Numbered from the stretch's first letter, positions 15,728 to 30,386 are shown. The stretch is DNA of 64,000 nucleotides from Sycon ciliatum (GCF_964019385.1 NC_088654.1:14716897-14780896); one strand, 5' to 3'. Translations and numbers: made by a program. The notes: generated by a model not told the origin, from the sequence alone.

Positions 15728-15883
15728 AAAATGATGATGCAAAGAAAGAAAAGAACACCGGAAACATAATGCTGGATTTGAAAGAAGAAGAGAAAAAGGA
15801 AGATTAAAAGAAACCTGACCAAGAGAACTCAAGCATTGCACCCAGGAGGCAAAAATGAACTCAATCCCTAGCATAGGCTCAAT

Positions 15884-15955
15884 GAGGTCGTGTAATTGCA
15901 CAAATTTCAACGGATCCAAGAGGTCGTGTAATTGCACAAATTTCAACGGATCCAA
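15884..15955 (-). repeat. Tandem 36-bp duplication in the LINE 3' UTR
   Basis: Two adjacent identical 36-bp units (15884-15919 and 15920-15955) beginning GAGGTCGTGTAATTGC. In R2-type elements the 3' UTR RNA is bound by the RT; whether this duplication matters for that is unknown. Confidence 0.9.
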
Positions 15956-16071
15956 GTAAAACTCCAACCAACAAGTGGAACGAATCCAAATATTACAAAG
16001 CAACAGCGAAAATAGAATAACAACACAGTGAACAAAAAAAGAAAAGAATACTATTCGATAGACAAGTCCAG

Positions 16072-19000
16072 TTACTGCACACGTGACATGTGCGCCAGTG
16101 CACGGCACTCGGTTACGAAACCATGACGGCCTGTACCGGAGACACCACGGGCATACGACGATCTTGACCCCCGAAAACACGTAATCTGCCACCGGATTAG
16201 GGAGGTACTTATCCTCGATCGCAAGTGACCAAGGACAAGGGCGTACTGAAGATCCCGATTCTTATCTGCTATACGGGCTGCCAAAGTCTTCAGGAATCTG
16301 CTGCACTCCGGTGCACTCTGACCATTCGTTGCGAAAACCAGAGGGGTAAATGACCCACGATCCACCTGGTTAATCCGGTCAGCATACTGTCGCTTCTTCT
16401 GGCGCTCATGCTGGGACAACTGACCCGCCACTTCCGGTCCAGACAGCAAAGACGGCCTTGGGTGAGTCACCCGCACATCAAAAAAGGCGTTTTGCTGCCT
16501 GGTCCAGAAGCCACGAGCCCGTATGTCCACACGAGCGCCATCAGCTGAGCTGCCAGAGACTGCCTCGCCCTGGAGTGGCATCAGCGGTGGCTCGATCGCC
16601 ACATCACACACGACGCTGCCGAGGGCGTCCGCAAGGAGATCCCTGAACTCGTTGTGGCGCTGCGTTGGGTAGCCTCCACTGGGGCAAGTGAGTGCGTGAT
16701 GGCTTGACATCTCCCCTCCACACACACAGGACAATGCAACCCCATCCAGCGATAAATCATACCGCAGACAGAGTGCATCCCTGAAGTCAGATTTATTAAA
16801 TACTGACCCAGGTATGTGCATGGAAGGGGGAGTGCCAAGCCAAGTGGATACACCACCCTCACCTGCCACATCCACAAGGAGGCGCTGCTGATCCGACAGA
16901 TCAGGCTTGATCCCAGTCAAGATGTCCAGCTGCTGAGACCGGCGTCGGCCACGAGCCTGAACTGCCAATGCCTTGCTGGTTGAAATTACGTCGGCGACTC
17001 GACGCTCGCCCAGACCGACCACCACACACGTCACCATAGGGTCTATCGCATCGCAACAGAGCAGACGCTCAGCCTCGGCACGCACACTCCCGATTCGCAT
17101 AGCGAGACCGCCGTTTCGTAGGGGCAGAGATAGTAGCTGACGAAGCGCACCGTCAGGCCTGAACGTGTGGCCAGTCAGCGCCGGCAGCAGATCGTCATTG
17201 ATGGCCCGGTCCAGAGGTGAGTACACGGCTGGGTCGGCAGGGACCACACGCTGTAAGAAGGTCCACCGGGATTGCAGAGACGCAACAAAAAGGCGATAAG
17301 CCGCCTGCGGTTGCGTCACAGCCAAGCCAGCAAGGCGCTTCACCAATCGACACATGCCCGCAACCCGATCCAATACAAAGTCATTCTGAAACTGTTGGCT
17401 GCCAATGGCTCCACCCAGATACCGCACACCATCAGTCTGGATTCTGACGCCCGTGTCAGCGAAAGCCTCCTGTGCCTGAGCCAGAAGATGCGGTCGGACA
17501 AGCAGCACAGTTTTCTTGGCATTCGGGTAGTACCCGTACTGAGGGCCGGCCTCCTCAATGGCAGACCAATACCGACGCAGTGGTTGTATCTTGTCGGCAG
17601 CCGCATCATCATCTGCGTACCAGATTTGAGCTGTTGACTCCGATGCTGAACCAAGCTGTGCAGCAAGAGGAACGGTGGCCAATGCGTAAAACGCCATTGC
17701 CAGAGGGTCCCCCTGGCAAGTTCCCTCGCGCGAATACAATACCTCTCCGCCATCGAGGTAGAGTGGTATGTCGGCCTGGTATGTATTTACAAACACTCGA
17801 CCAGCTGCAGGGCAAACCTTTGGTATGTTGTTGATTGCGGCTGCACGGTTCAACGCATTAAACGCATTTGAAGCGTCAACGAGGAGAATGGCAGTGTCCT
17901 CATCACGCTCGTACAAGCCAGTGAGGGCTTGGACAGCAACCTCACAGGCGGAGGGGACGCCGACACACAGCTGCCGTGGGACAGTGACGGCCGCAACGTC
18001 ACGCTCGATCACGGCCATGATCACCTTCCCGACCACTCTCCGGAAAACCTCACCGATCGCTATCGGTCTTACGCCAGGTTGCTTGTCAAGCGGTATTAGT
18101 CGACCGGCGAGGAAAGCTCGGAGATGAGATGGGTCAATCTCCTCCACGCACAAACACCTGGCCATGTGGGCAAGGGATGTGCAGAGTGCCTTCGACGCCG
18201 CACCGTACATGGAAGCCATCCGCCGCCAAGCCTCCGAATCCAGTGCCGAAGGGCCAGCAGCGCCCTTCATCGCCATGATGGTAGCTCGTACCTTTGTTGA
18301 TGTTATGGCCTCATAAAGCACGTTATCCGGTGGAGGCGGACCGTCAGGCAGCAGAACGCTTGGCTCAGGGGGAACAGGATCCGGATGCTTTGCCCTCAAC
18401 GTCTCAAGTACAGTTTGTCCATCCACAATAGATGAAAGAGACAAGACACCACCACCACCACCCTCCTCTACGTAGTGGGCAGCCGTGCCAAGTCGATCAC
18501 CATAGACTAGCTTAGCGAACTGGACGTCATCTAATCCACCACCCGCAGAGCCACCAGAATGAGGCATCGGCAAATGCGCCTGGATGCACCGAGACTCCCG
18601 CAGCAGGGCCGATAAATTGCCAGCTGACCACAAAGAAAGCCTCTTTCGTAGAAACTTCCTGTGGTCAGCGGCGGCTGAGGTGTTGAACGGCCTCTGCAGC
18701 AGAAGGTGGCACGCAACGACTACGGCAGACCACGCAAACGCCCGAGCCCCTGATCCATCTGTGAAAAGGCCAATCAATCTGGAAAGTTCCTTCACAAAGT
18801 CCTCACCTTCAGCGCCGAAGGGGACGATAAATAAATTCCTTTTCCAAGACACAGCCTCACTGTAGGCCGAATCCAGCAACTGTGCAGCCTCTCCACTCCG
18901 CAGAGCCCAGAACCCACCTCCAGGGACAGCATCGGAGCCACCGCCATCACCCGAGGGCGGGTCAACATAAGCAGGATCGGCCGCAGCCGAGGCAATATGG

Positions 19001-19560
19001 GTTGGTTGCTGGACCGTGGTACCACTATTTCCAGAACCACGGACCGGAGGGAGGTCAACACGTAACTCTCGTGACTCCCCAGCACAATCAGCAGAAGCAC
19101 CTGCGGAAAGTGGGTCAGCAGCGTCAATTGAAGCCGCCTCCGAGCACGAGAGATCAGGCAGATCCACCCGCAGTGGCTGTATGGATGAAGCAGCAGCAAC
19201 AGATTGAGAAGGCTGCACAGAATTTGCGGCTCCAGGGTGCAATGCTGCACGGGAACGTACCGTGGCCGACGACTGGGGTCTGCAGACCGAATTATTCCGC
19301 CCTCCGCGAGGCACCCACCCCGGTACTGATTCGGGTGGTGCATCAGGCAGCGAACGCTCCCCAGCAGCACCGCCAGTGACAATCGTAACGCTCAGATTAG
19401 TGTTACCGAAATTGGTGCATCTTTGGTCCCTGCCGGGGTAGCAGTCGACACAGCATCGTCCCGCTGCGTTGCAGGAGCAAGAGCGGCACGTGCCCGACGC
19501 TCTACTGCAGGAACAGCACAAGCGCTTGCTGTTACTTCCCCTGCGCGACTGAGACGACAT
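16072..19560 (-). CDS. Non-LTR retrotransposon polyprotein: CXC cluster, RT, zinc knuckle, REL endonuclease
   Basis: 1162 residues from an ATG at 19560. Residues 15-48 form a cysteine cluster with CSC, CRSCSC and CVDC spacing, like a CXC (tesmin-type) DNA-binding motif. Residues ~50-240 are low complexity. The RT domain spans about 415-720: RPIAIGEVFRR near 498, catalytic aspartate 562 in LLVDASNAFN, GTCQGDP near 613 and YADD at 648-651. A thumb-like region follows. A zinc knuckle of form CxCx(6-7)Hx(3-4)C lies at 945-959. The nuclease part has E990, D1012 (RVDIRARGFW) and D1028 (FFDVRV), consistent with a PD-(D/E)XK-like fold. The enzyme would nick target DNA and prime reverse transcription there. 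There is no APE-type endonuclease and no RNase H. The frame is uninterrupted, so it may be active. Confidence 0.88.
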   Translation of the reverse strand: MSSQSRRGSNSKRLCCSCSRASGTCRSCSCNAAGRCCVDCYPGRDQRCTNFGNTNLSVTIVTGGAAGERSLPDAPPESVPGWVPRGGRNNSVCRPQSSATVRSRAALHPGAANSVQPSQSVAAASSIQPLRVDLPDLSCSEAASIDAADPLSAGASADCAGESRELRVDLPPVRGSGNSGTTVQQPTHIASAAADPAYVDPPSGDGGGSDAVPGGGFWALRSGEAAQLLDSAYSEAVSWKRNLFIVPFGAEGEDFVKELSRLIGLFTDGSGARAFAWSAVVVACHLLLQRPFNTSAAADHRKFLRKRLSLWSAGNLSALLRESRCIQAHLPMPHSGGSAGGGLDDVQFAKLVYGDRLGTAAHYVEEGGGGGVLSLSSIVDGQTVLETLRAKHPDPVPPEPSVLLPDGPPPPDNVLYEAITSTKVRATIMAMKGAAGPSALDSEAWRRMASMYGAASKALCTSLAHMARCLCVEEIDPSHLRAFLAGRLIPLDKQPGVRPIAIGEVFRRVVGKVIMAVIERDVAAVTVPRQLCVGVPSACEVAVQALTGLYERDEDTAILLVDASNAFNALNRAAAINNIPKVCPAAGRVFVNTYQADIPLYLDGGEVLYSREGTCQGDPLAMAFYALATVPLAAQLGSASESTAQIWYADDDAAADKIQPLRRYWSAIEEAGPQYGYYPNAKKTVLLVRPHLLAQAQEAFADTGVRIQTDGVRYLGGAIGSQQFQNDFVLDRVAGMCRLVKRLAGLAVTQPQAAYRLFVASLQSRWTFLQRVVPADPAVYSPLDRAINDDLLPALTGHTFRPDGALRQLLSLPLRNGGLAMRIGSVRAEAERLLCCDAIDPMVTCVVVGLGERRVADVISTSKALAVQARGRRRSQQLDILTGIKPDLSDQQRLLVDVAGEGGVSTWLGTPPSMHIPGSVFNKSDFRDALCLRYDLSLDGVALSCVCGGEMSSHHALTCPSGGYPTQRHNEFRDLLADALGSVVCDVAIEPPLMPLQGEAVSGSSADGARVDIRARGFWTRQQNAFFDVRVTHPRPSLLSGPEVAGQLSQHERQKKRQYADRINQVDRGSFTPLVFATNGQSAPECSRFLKTLAARIADKNRDLQYALVLGHLRSRISTSLIRWQITCFRGSRSSYARGVSGTGRHGFVTECRALAHMSRVQ

Positions 19561-20039
19561 AGCAGGCTAACACGCGGGCCAGACGTGCGACCAGACGTGC
19601 GACCCTGAAGGACGCCGTGCTGGGCTGGGCTCATAGAAAGACAGCTGCGGACTTCAGTTACTGTGCATACACGAGCACGGCCAGATGAAGGCGCGAAGAG
19701 ACTCGAGGTGTGAAGAGCAGCCTGCACGTCAGTCGTCACAGACCACGCGGGAAAGCACCCAGCCGCGAAGCGCAGCACAGCAAGCCAGCTGATCCAAGGC
19801 CAAAGGCGAAGGCACGGAAAGCGAGCCGAAACTACAACGCAATGGCCGGTTCGCCAGGTAAAAGGAAACCAGCTGGAGGGAGGAATAGTGGACTGGGCAA
19901 CTCCACAGCGGTGAAAAGTACTGGAGCCGACTCCTGAAGCCTAGAAGAAAGTTAATAATCGGTTGACTGGGATAGTGGATACAGCAATTAGAAAAACTGC
20001 GGAGGAGCAAAATCTCCATCCGCACTCCAGTGTAAAGAA

Positions 20040-20086
<47 letters not shown>

Positions 20087-20103
20087 GTAGTACTACTACT
20101 ACT
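20040..20103. repeat. (ACT)n block D, 64 bp, with one interruption
   Basis: A short block with a GTAG interruption at 20087-20090, making TACTACGTAGTA. It is the only impure ACT block at this locus. It separates the 5' end of the full LINE from the 3' end of the next insertion. Confidence 0.95.
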
Positions 20104-20442
20104 GAGAACGTTGACTTTATTTGATAACAAACTGGGTGCCGGAATGAAGAATTCAAAAAACGGAAGCAAAGAAAGCAATGGTGACAAATCCAATCAAGTA
20201 TATCGTAGATAGGAAAATCAAATCAAATAAATCGGAAAATCCAATAAGAAAATAAAATAAAAGAATCAAGTCAACTATCGAATACCAAAACAAAGAGTAA
20301 ACCCGCATCCGCAAACACAATCAAAGCAGCACCGTTTACCCAACTCATCCAACAACCCAGACAAGAGAAAACCAGATAAGGTACACAAAGAAAACGGGCA
20401 AGTCAACCATCAAATCATGACCAACATATAATAGCAAAATTG
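20104..20442 (-). mobile_element. 5'-truncated retrotransposon 3' end, family C, copy 1
   Basis: On the minus strand it ends CAAATAAAGTCAACGTTCTC directly on (AGT)n, with an AATAAA signal. It is non-coding (3' UTR only). It is about 98% identical to 23208-23479 but truncated at a different 5' point (AAAATTG before CTACTACT) and carries ~63 bp (about 20374-20436) absent from copy 2. Same orientation as the REL-type LINEs. Confidence 0.75.
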
Positions 20443-24291
<3,849 letters not shown>

Positions 24292-25375
24292 GGAGTCAGC
24301 CAAGGCTCAGTGCTGGGGCCTCTACTGTTTCACGCCTACTTGTATACCTTTGACCTGCCAGTATCCTGTGAAAATGACTCCACCACAAGCAGCCAGTTTG
24401 CAGACGATAGTGCTTTTGTCGCCTTCTACAAGTCATACCAATCTGCGCTCACCCAACTTCAGTTCTCGGTAACTGTTGCGGGGAATGGCTAACCACATGG
24501 CACCTGTTTAATAGTGAACACTGATATACCGTGGCGATGACCTTTCACAATTCCAATCGCCCATCACCCTTCCAATCCTCCAGTGTCCCATACATTATCC
24601 CGTACATTATCCCGCACATTATCCCGTACAATCAAACCCTGAAGGTAGGTTGCAGTCAGCGGCCTCTCGGCATTGTTGTGCAGGCAAACCTGAGGTGGAA
24701 CTCCAACTTCGAGACTGTGCTTGTGAGAGTCAGCAAAGCCCTACATCTGCTTCGAGGGCTACGTTCGTCAGTCCACTTTCAGGCCCTATGCTCTCTCAAC
24801 GCAAATACATCCGCCCAATCCTAGAGTATGGAGCTGGAACGATTACAACGCCGTTCTGCCGCCTTTGCTTGCGCATTCCCCTTTTCTGCCCAGTTGATCA
24901 TTCTGCTCTCCTGCAAAGCATCAACCTCCCCACACTTTGCAGCCGCCGCATTCTCAAGCATGTAATTCATGCTCACAATCTCCACCAGAAGCATGCACCC
25001 TCACACATCAGCAACCTTGTATTTACCGCTGTTGCACTCGTAACCTAGCCCCTCAGGCACCCTTGCTCTTGTCATATGCCAAAAACCCGGACAAACCGGC
25101 ACAAAGGCGCCCTATTAAACATAGACCTCAACCATTACAACCAATTGTGAGCCACTTTATGTGCAATTCTCTAAGTTGGGATCATTAAAGAATCCGCGGC
25201 CAATCTTCTGGTAAATTCTATCTGCAGCTGCTCTCAACATGCAGCAACTAGGCTCTAACGTTTGTCTCACTTAGCCATTAGTAGACTCATTACAGTTTTC
25301 GCATATCTTATTTGTGCCTCTCCCTTGTCATCTCATCTCTTATTGGTACGAGTCTCCATCGTGAGAATAAAGAAT
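24292..25375 (+). pseudogene. LINE RT relic, C-terminal part and 3' UTR
   Basis: Opens with GVSQGSVLGPLLF, the conserved block before the RT active site, then QFADDSAFVAF, where FADD stands for the usual YADD. After a stop at about 24490 further fragments remain in shifted frames (KALHLLRGLRSS; RPILEYGAG), matching the RT thumb and C-terminus. The 3' UTR ends TCGTGAGAATAAAGAATAAT, shared with 9780-9850. A minisatellite-like CATTATCCCGTA triplication lies at 24591-24630. It continues the relic at 9961-10166. Confidence 0.75.
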
Positions 25376-25407
25376 AATAACAGCACTAAAAAAACAACAA
25401 GAACAAG

Positions 25408-25453
<46 letters not shown>

Positions 25454-25455
25454 GC

Positions 25456-25516
<61 letters not shown>

Positions 25517-25518
25517 GC

Positions 25519-25564
<46 letters not shown>

Positions 25565-25610
25565 GCAGCAGCAGCACCAGCACCAGCAGCAACAACAACC
25601 ACAACAACGA
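25376..25610. repeat. (AAC)n/(CAG)n tail
   Basis: About 75 CAA-type units with scattered CAG, following the LINE 3' end. The same tail type follows the 3' ends at about 1440 and 9850, so this LINE family appears to end in AAC repeats. Confidence 0.9.
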
Positions 25611-25932
25611 AACTATCCTTGGTGCAGTATCGTCACATTCAATGTAATGCGTAGGCATGAAAGGATTTTGATGGAAACCATAGCGGGAAAAAGACGAATT
25701 GCAAACTTAATGTTTCCTGCTTATCCAACCAATGCTGCAGGAGTAGTGATCTTTGAACTTTGATGGTGCAATTCCAGATACCTCCACGAGGATTCTTCGC
25801 GGCTGCCCATCGCCGGCATTTATCTCTAACGAAAAAAAGAAGTGGGGCACCATGCGTGGCAAAGCTGATACTACCTAACGGTCAACGCAATAGAATAGGC
25901 TCTACATTGACCAAGTACAGCAAAAAATAACC

Positions 25933-25974
25933 CAGCACCGGTACAGTATAATATCTTATACTGTACCGGTGCTG
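25933..25974. repeat. Perfect 19-bp-arm hairpin
   Basis: CAGCACCGGTACAGTATAA, a 4-nt TATC loop, then its exact reverse complement. No T-run or gene end suggests a terminator. From 25611 to 27560 I see no supported gene. Confidence 0.9.
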
Positions 25975-26649
25975 TGTTTTTTACGGGAACGTCACGAGAG
26001 CCGTGAAACCAAGGAAATGTGTGGGAGCGTGGAACTTTTCGCGCCCGTCTGAACACGCCCTAAGGCGTAAGTAACAAATCCTCATATGACTTACAATCTT
26101 CTAAGCTCTGGAACTTTCGACAGGAACGCACCATCAATGGAGTACAGTGCCGTCAAATCTAATGCACTGAAGCGAATAATAATAGAAGACAAGAATTGCG
26201 AGAAAAATTTACATTATGGAAGAAGTTTCACTACATGAAAAGATGTACTACCGGTATATACACTCGTATTATTATACACTCATGATCTACACCCGTAGAA
26301 CAAGCAAATGCTGATTCTTGAATTCCCTGCGTCGTACCATTCAAGCCTCGCGCTATAGGCGCTTTCTTTCGTGCGGTGTTTGGATACTCACATAGCTTTC
26401 CCACCACGGCCATGCGCTTACATCGGTCCAATCCAATCTAAATCCTACGATTTCAGTACAGGGTATATGTACATGTACCTAAGTGATCATTGAAACATGT
26501 GTCTTACAGAAACTCCAGAAGCGGGACACCGTCCAGAAGTCCTGCTGGTATTCTCAGTAGTGTGTTGGTGTGCAGTGACCTGAGTGGCAAGAAAGAGAAA
26601 TGGCATTTGGCGGCGCCCCTCGACTGCTCCTAAAATCGGCCATTCCTCC

Positions 26650-26895
26650 TTGTCTAAAGCGACAAAACAGTAGTTTAATACTATTAAAAAGTACTTGTAA
26701 GAAGAAGGGACCAATAAGTTAAAAGTTATGACTAACAGTCAGTCAAGGCAACTAGTTATTATAGGGTCAGATAGTGCGACAAGGCACAAACGTGACAGAG
26801 ATATTGAGACATTCAACGACCGAACGCCTAGCTCCAACATATCTACGAAGCGCAAACCAACAACCTTCCAAATTGGAAGGCTCAGGTGCGGAAAG
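26650..26895. repeat. Decayed F1/F2-related fold-back half
   Basis: Contains GGACCAATAAGTTAAAAG, AACAGTCAGTCAAGGCAACT, the GAGACATTCAACGACC block and the palindrome CCTTCCAAATTGGAAGG, which recur in the F1 and F2 families at 35905-36615 and 44795-45448. Non-coding. Confidence 0.45.
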
Positions 26896-27613
26896 TTCCA
26901 ATGAGGGGAATAAATGTTGTCCCACTACTTAGTATCTGACTATATAATATTTCGCTACCTTTGTGGACTGTTGGCTATGACTCGTGTAGTGTTGTGGAGT
27001 TTTCCAAAAGTACTTTTCTGAAGAAACTTGAAAACGAAAGCGATAATGCTCTCCACCTTTGAACGCCAAAAAAGACGTCCTACTATCACCTAGGTTCTGT
27101 CTAATTTACCAGCGTAGCTTGTGATGCAATCAGCGCTCTAAAAGCGGCTGTATCAGGTCCAATATTTTGTAGCGCTGCGAATTCCTTGAGTGTTTCTTGC
27201 ATGCCACTGATGGAGGAACTTTTCGGAGCCTGGTATTGGTATCATGTTGACACGATCGGATTGGCTCATACCTGGCTCCTGTGCTTCTGTGCCGATACCG
27301 CAAGCGATCGTGGAGCCTTTTCTTAGTGTATGCCCTTTTTCAATGGAACTTTGCGTAAAGTACCCTAGTATTTTTTCCTACGAATCTTAATTTTCTCAAA
27401 GTGCGAGGACTCCACTGTAGTCATTCCACTATACCCATACATGTATATCTTTACATGCTGAACATGGGCCTCGCCCGGAAATTCCAAAGTTTTATCTCGT
27501 TTTGTTTTAGCGATTGTTGTAGACCGGAGACCGTTTGGAGGGATTTGTAAAGATTTATGAGAATCTTGATTATCAAGAGGGGTAAGCAGCAGCATTCGGC
27601 CTTGTCCAGATTC

Positions 27614-28168
27614 TTATCAACCACCACACCACACCGCTGCGCTCTCCGGCCGACCTCAACTCCTTGCCACAGCACACTATCAGCAAAACGACACTTCAGT
27701 CGGTACTCTGCTCCTTCAGACAGCAGCTGTTTCGATCATCAGGATCTCGTCAGTGAAGGTTGATAATGTAGAATGGCTAACAGAAAATGAACTTCACCCT
27801 TTTGTAGCAAAAACATGACTGTACTCCCACTAATATCCTCTGTATTACTAGTGTCCTCAGTGTAGTCTATCAGTATCGCCTTTACTTAGCCCTAATCTTC
27901 GCGCCTATGATGTGCCATTATGTTTCCCCCTCTTTGCGCCTAAAATGCGCCATTATGTTTTTGCTACAAAAGGGTAAAGTTCACTACATGTACATGTTAG
28001 CCATTCTACATTATCAACTTTCACTGACGAGATCCTGATGATCGAAATAGCTGCTGTCTGAAGGAGCAGAGTACCAACTGAAGTGTCGTTTTGCTGACGG
28101 TGTGCTGTGGCAACGTGTTGAGGTCGACCGGAGAGCGCAGCGGTGTGGTGTGGTGGTTGATAGGAATC
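27614..28168. repeat. Fold-back element, ~205-bp arms
   Basis: 27614-27818 and 27953-28168 are reverse complements with scattered mismatches (arms include ACCACACCACACCGCTGCGC on the left). The spacer is ~135 bp. No coding capacity is recognised. Confidence 0.8.
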
Positions 28169-28463
28169 TTGATTAATTGAAAAATGTTTTGCACAGGCAA
28201 TGAGCACCGCATTGGTAACGTACCAGTCCGATCTACACTCCATGGGACATAATACACTTTTTACCCGTAGCATGACCAGCATCACCATGTTATTATTATT
28301 ATTATTATTTGAACAAACGGCGAGGAGACAACAATTTGATAACCGCAATCAGTAATACAAGCTGGATCGACATTGGTGTACGCTTTATTCATGTAATGTA
28401 AACTGTGGAGACAATGTGCAATAAAACGATGAAAATGTGAGAAAATTTTGTAGAGAAAATGAG

Positions 28464-28501
28464 GATTCAAACTAGAATTCGTACAACACTCATGAGGAAT
28501 C
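28464..28501 (-). ncRNA. Degenerate hammerhead ribozyme relic (left arm of P2)
   Basis: Same layout as 29626-29663 on the opposite strand, but the core reads CTCATGA and the GAAA box reads GAAT. Two catalytic-core changes make it inactive. Confidence 0.45.
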
Positions 28502-28737
28502 TTCGTTGTACTAAAGGACAATGAAAACAAAATTGAGCTATTATAGAAAATCCAAGTTAGAGAAATAACAGTAAGAACAACAGCAGTGAAATTTACAAGT
28601 GTGAATTTTATCAATGAAAGCTAGAGCAATAACGAATGTGTGTACTAACACAAAACTTGCAACTGAAGAATGAACAACGAAGAGAAGGGGACAAAATGAT
28701 TAACAGCAGTACATTACACCTAGAAAATTAACGGCCG

Positions 28738-29395
28738 GTGGAGCTTGCCAGTGACAGACCGCGAGCAACATCGACAATGGCAATAACACTACAATTGCCA
28801 ACTCAAAAAGACCCACCCTGCGTATCAGCAGCTCCCACATCATCACCAACAATGCAATATACAGCAACCACAACTAATCCACCAACCAAGCCCACTATTG
28901 AAAGACCAAGACGATCAACAGCCAACTACAACAGAAGCTACGCACTCAACGGACAAGGGCCCAAGGAGGGACGTGACAGCAGGGTGACGGCCGAGTCCCG
29001 TTCAATGGACCAAGTCAGGCGGGATAACACAGAGAGCGGAGAGGAAGCGGATGATGGGACGGACGGTGAGGGGAGCAATGAGTCGGAGAGCGACGATTGT
29101 AGTGATCGTGAGAGTGCCGGTGACATGTTAGTGTTGTGCGTAGGTTTCGTGGTAGCAAGTCTTCAGTGTACAATCATCTGTTGGCTAGTCCTGATTGTTG
29201 CAATTCGTATTCCGACTCTTCTTTCACTGTATTGTGCCGTGGCCGTCATGGTTATGGACTACAGTTAAAGGTTTCGGAAGCCATCTGTCAGCGTCTGTAT
29301 AAGCCTAATTTGTGTGTACAGAAGGATAGTATAATTGGGTTGAAATTGTTCAAGCAAAGTGCCATGTTTTGTGCGGCCAAGCTTGGCCGTTAATT
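28738..29395 (+). pseudogene. Penelope-like ORF 3' part, one frameshift
   Basis: 28738-29268 is open through the Pro/Thr-rich and acidic region (EEADDGTDGEGSNES) and then leaves frame. The GIY-YIG-like tail (SSVYNHLL, FTVLCRGRHGY, SEAICQRLYKP) continues in another frame at 29136-29395. Compared with P1, one base is missing near 29124, where P1 has GTGAGAATG and P2 has GTGACATG. The family role is strand nicking during retrotransposition; neither copy keeps a full domain. Confidence 0.5.
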
Positions 29396-29625
29396 TTCTA
29401 GATGTAATGTACTGCTGTTATTTGTTATCATTTTGTCCCCTTCTCTTCTTTGTTCATTTTTCAGTTGCAAGTTTAGTGTTAGTACACGCATTCGTTATTG
29501 CTCTCGCTTTCATTGATAAAACTCACACTTGTAAATTTCACTGCTGTTGTTCTTAGTGTTATTTCTCTAATTTAGATTTTCTATAATAGTTCAATTTTGT
29601 TTTCAATGTCCTTTAGTACAACGAA

Positions 29626-29663
29626 GATTCCTGATGAGTGTTGTACGAAAACTTGTTTGAATC
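29626..29663 (+). ncRNA. Hammerhead ribozyme, intact core, in Penelope-like terminal repeat
   Basis: The order is GATTC (stem I), CTGATGA (conserved box), GTGTTGTAC (short stem II), GAA (conserved box), a tiny stem III AA-CTTG-TT or AAC-TT-GTT, U17, then GAATC closing stem I with five Watson-Crick pairs. All core nucleotides expected of a hammerhead are present. Cleavage would fall after T at 29658. Stem III is only 2-3 bp, as is common in retroelement hammerheads that may work as dimers. It lies on the coding strand, downstream of the ORF remnant. Two diverged copies at 4564-4601 and 28464-28501 keep the layout but not the core. Confidence 0.6.
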
Positions 29664-29810
29664 CTCATTGTCTCTACACCATTTCTTCACATTTTCATCC
29701 TTTTATTGCACGTTGTCTCCACAGTTTTACATTGCATGAATAAAGTGTACACAAATGTCGATCCAGCTTGTATTACTGATTGCGGTTATTATTATTATTC
29801 TTATTATTAG

Positions 29811-30063
29811 TAGAAAGGAAAAGGACATATGGAAACGAGTTAGGAGTAACTCTCCACCACTGTAACTAGATACTTTTAACAGTCAGAAAGTGCTAGCGCT
29901 ACGGAGATGTGTTGAAGCTAGGTGTCAGGACGTCGAATGTCCCAGTACTCTGTCAGTTTTGTGCCTAGTTGTTGCACTTTCTGACTGTATATAGTATCTA
30001 GTTACAGTGGTGGAGAGTTACTCTTAACTCGTTTCCATAATCCATATGTCCTTTTCCTTTCTA
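29811..30063. repeat. F2 fold-back element, short copy (253 bp)
   Basis: Ends are mirrored: TAGAAAGGAAAAGGACATAT on the left and its near reverse complement on the right, arms ~80 bp. The interior contains AGCGCTACGGAGATGTGTTG. TTA repeats lie on both sides. The longer copy is at 35905-36615. Confidence 0.8.
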
Positions 30064-30116
30064 CTTTTATTATTGGCTCAATACTCGAGTTTCAAATTAT
30101 TATTATTATTATTTTA

Positions 30117-30386
30117 AGGAAACTAGAGGCCACATGCCACCTACTGCTCTTTTCTCTCCGAAACTCAACACTTGCAAGCCAGATATGAAAGAAAGAAAAA
30201 ATCATCAGTCACACCACCGGGACTCGAACCAGGGACCTTGCTATTCGCGAGCAATGCTCTAACCAACTGAGCTACAGTATGACTCTTATCCACAGTGATG
30301 GTAAATCTATCCTTCTTCGATCGATTCATATCTGGCTTGCATCATGCTGGCAACTCACACCAATCAAGAGGGCCCTCGGCCTTTCT
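30117..30386 (-). mobile_element. tRNA-derived repeat (family S2), inverted copy
   Basis: Reverse complement of about 34935-35210, near-identical. It contains the tRNA-like segment at 30208-30283. The inner edge reads GGCCCTCGGCC, where it turns into a plus-oriented S2 3' part (30387-30445). The head-to-head arrangement predates the LINE insertion at 30446. Confidence 0.75.
30208..30283 (-). tRNA. tRNA-like segment of S2 repeat (pseudo-tRNA)
   Basis: A 76-nt cloverleaf-like sequence with a paired 7-bp acceptor stem (GTCATAC with GTGTGAC), A box TAGCTCAGTTGG and B box GGTTCGAGTCC. The anticodon loop is CGCGAAT, so the universal U33 is replaced by G, and the T stem has one mismatch. The anticodon position would read CGA. 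It is better seen as the pol III promoter head of a SINE than as a working tRNA gene. Confidence 0.6.

Larger units (their letters stand above)
28307..29790 (+). mobile_element. Penelope-like element remnant with inverted terminal copy (P2)
   Basis: Left arm 28313-28735 is the inverted partner of right arm 29380-29790, about 420 bp each. Both start outward at the sequence AACCGCAATCAGTAATACAA, close to TTA repeats. The plus-strand interior carries the same acidic and GIY-YIG-like coding remnant as P1, followed by the right arm with an intact-looking hammerhead. Inverted pseudo-LTR copies with hammerheads are a known feature of Penelope-like elements. No RT is present, so it is 5' truncated. 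Confidence 0.65.

Noticed and set aside
17217-18865. Plus-strand open frames opposite the large LINE ORF
   Set aside because: They are antisense shadows of the 1162-residue frame; none shows a domain.
25933-25974. Rho-independent terminator
   Set aside because: The hairpin is perfect but the setting is eukaryotic, with no gene ending there.
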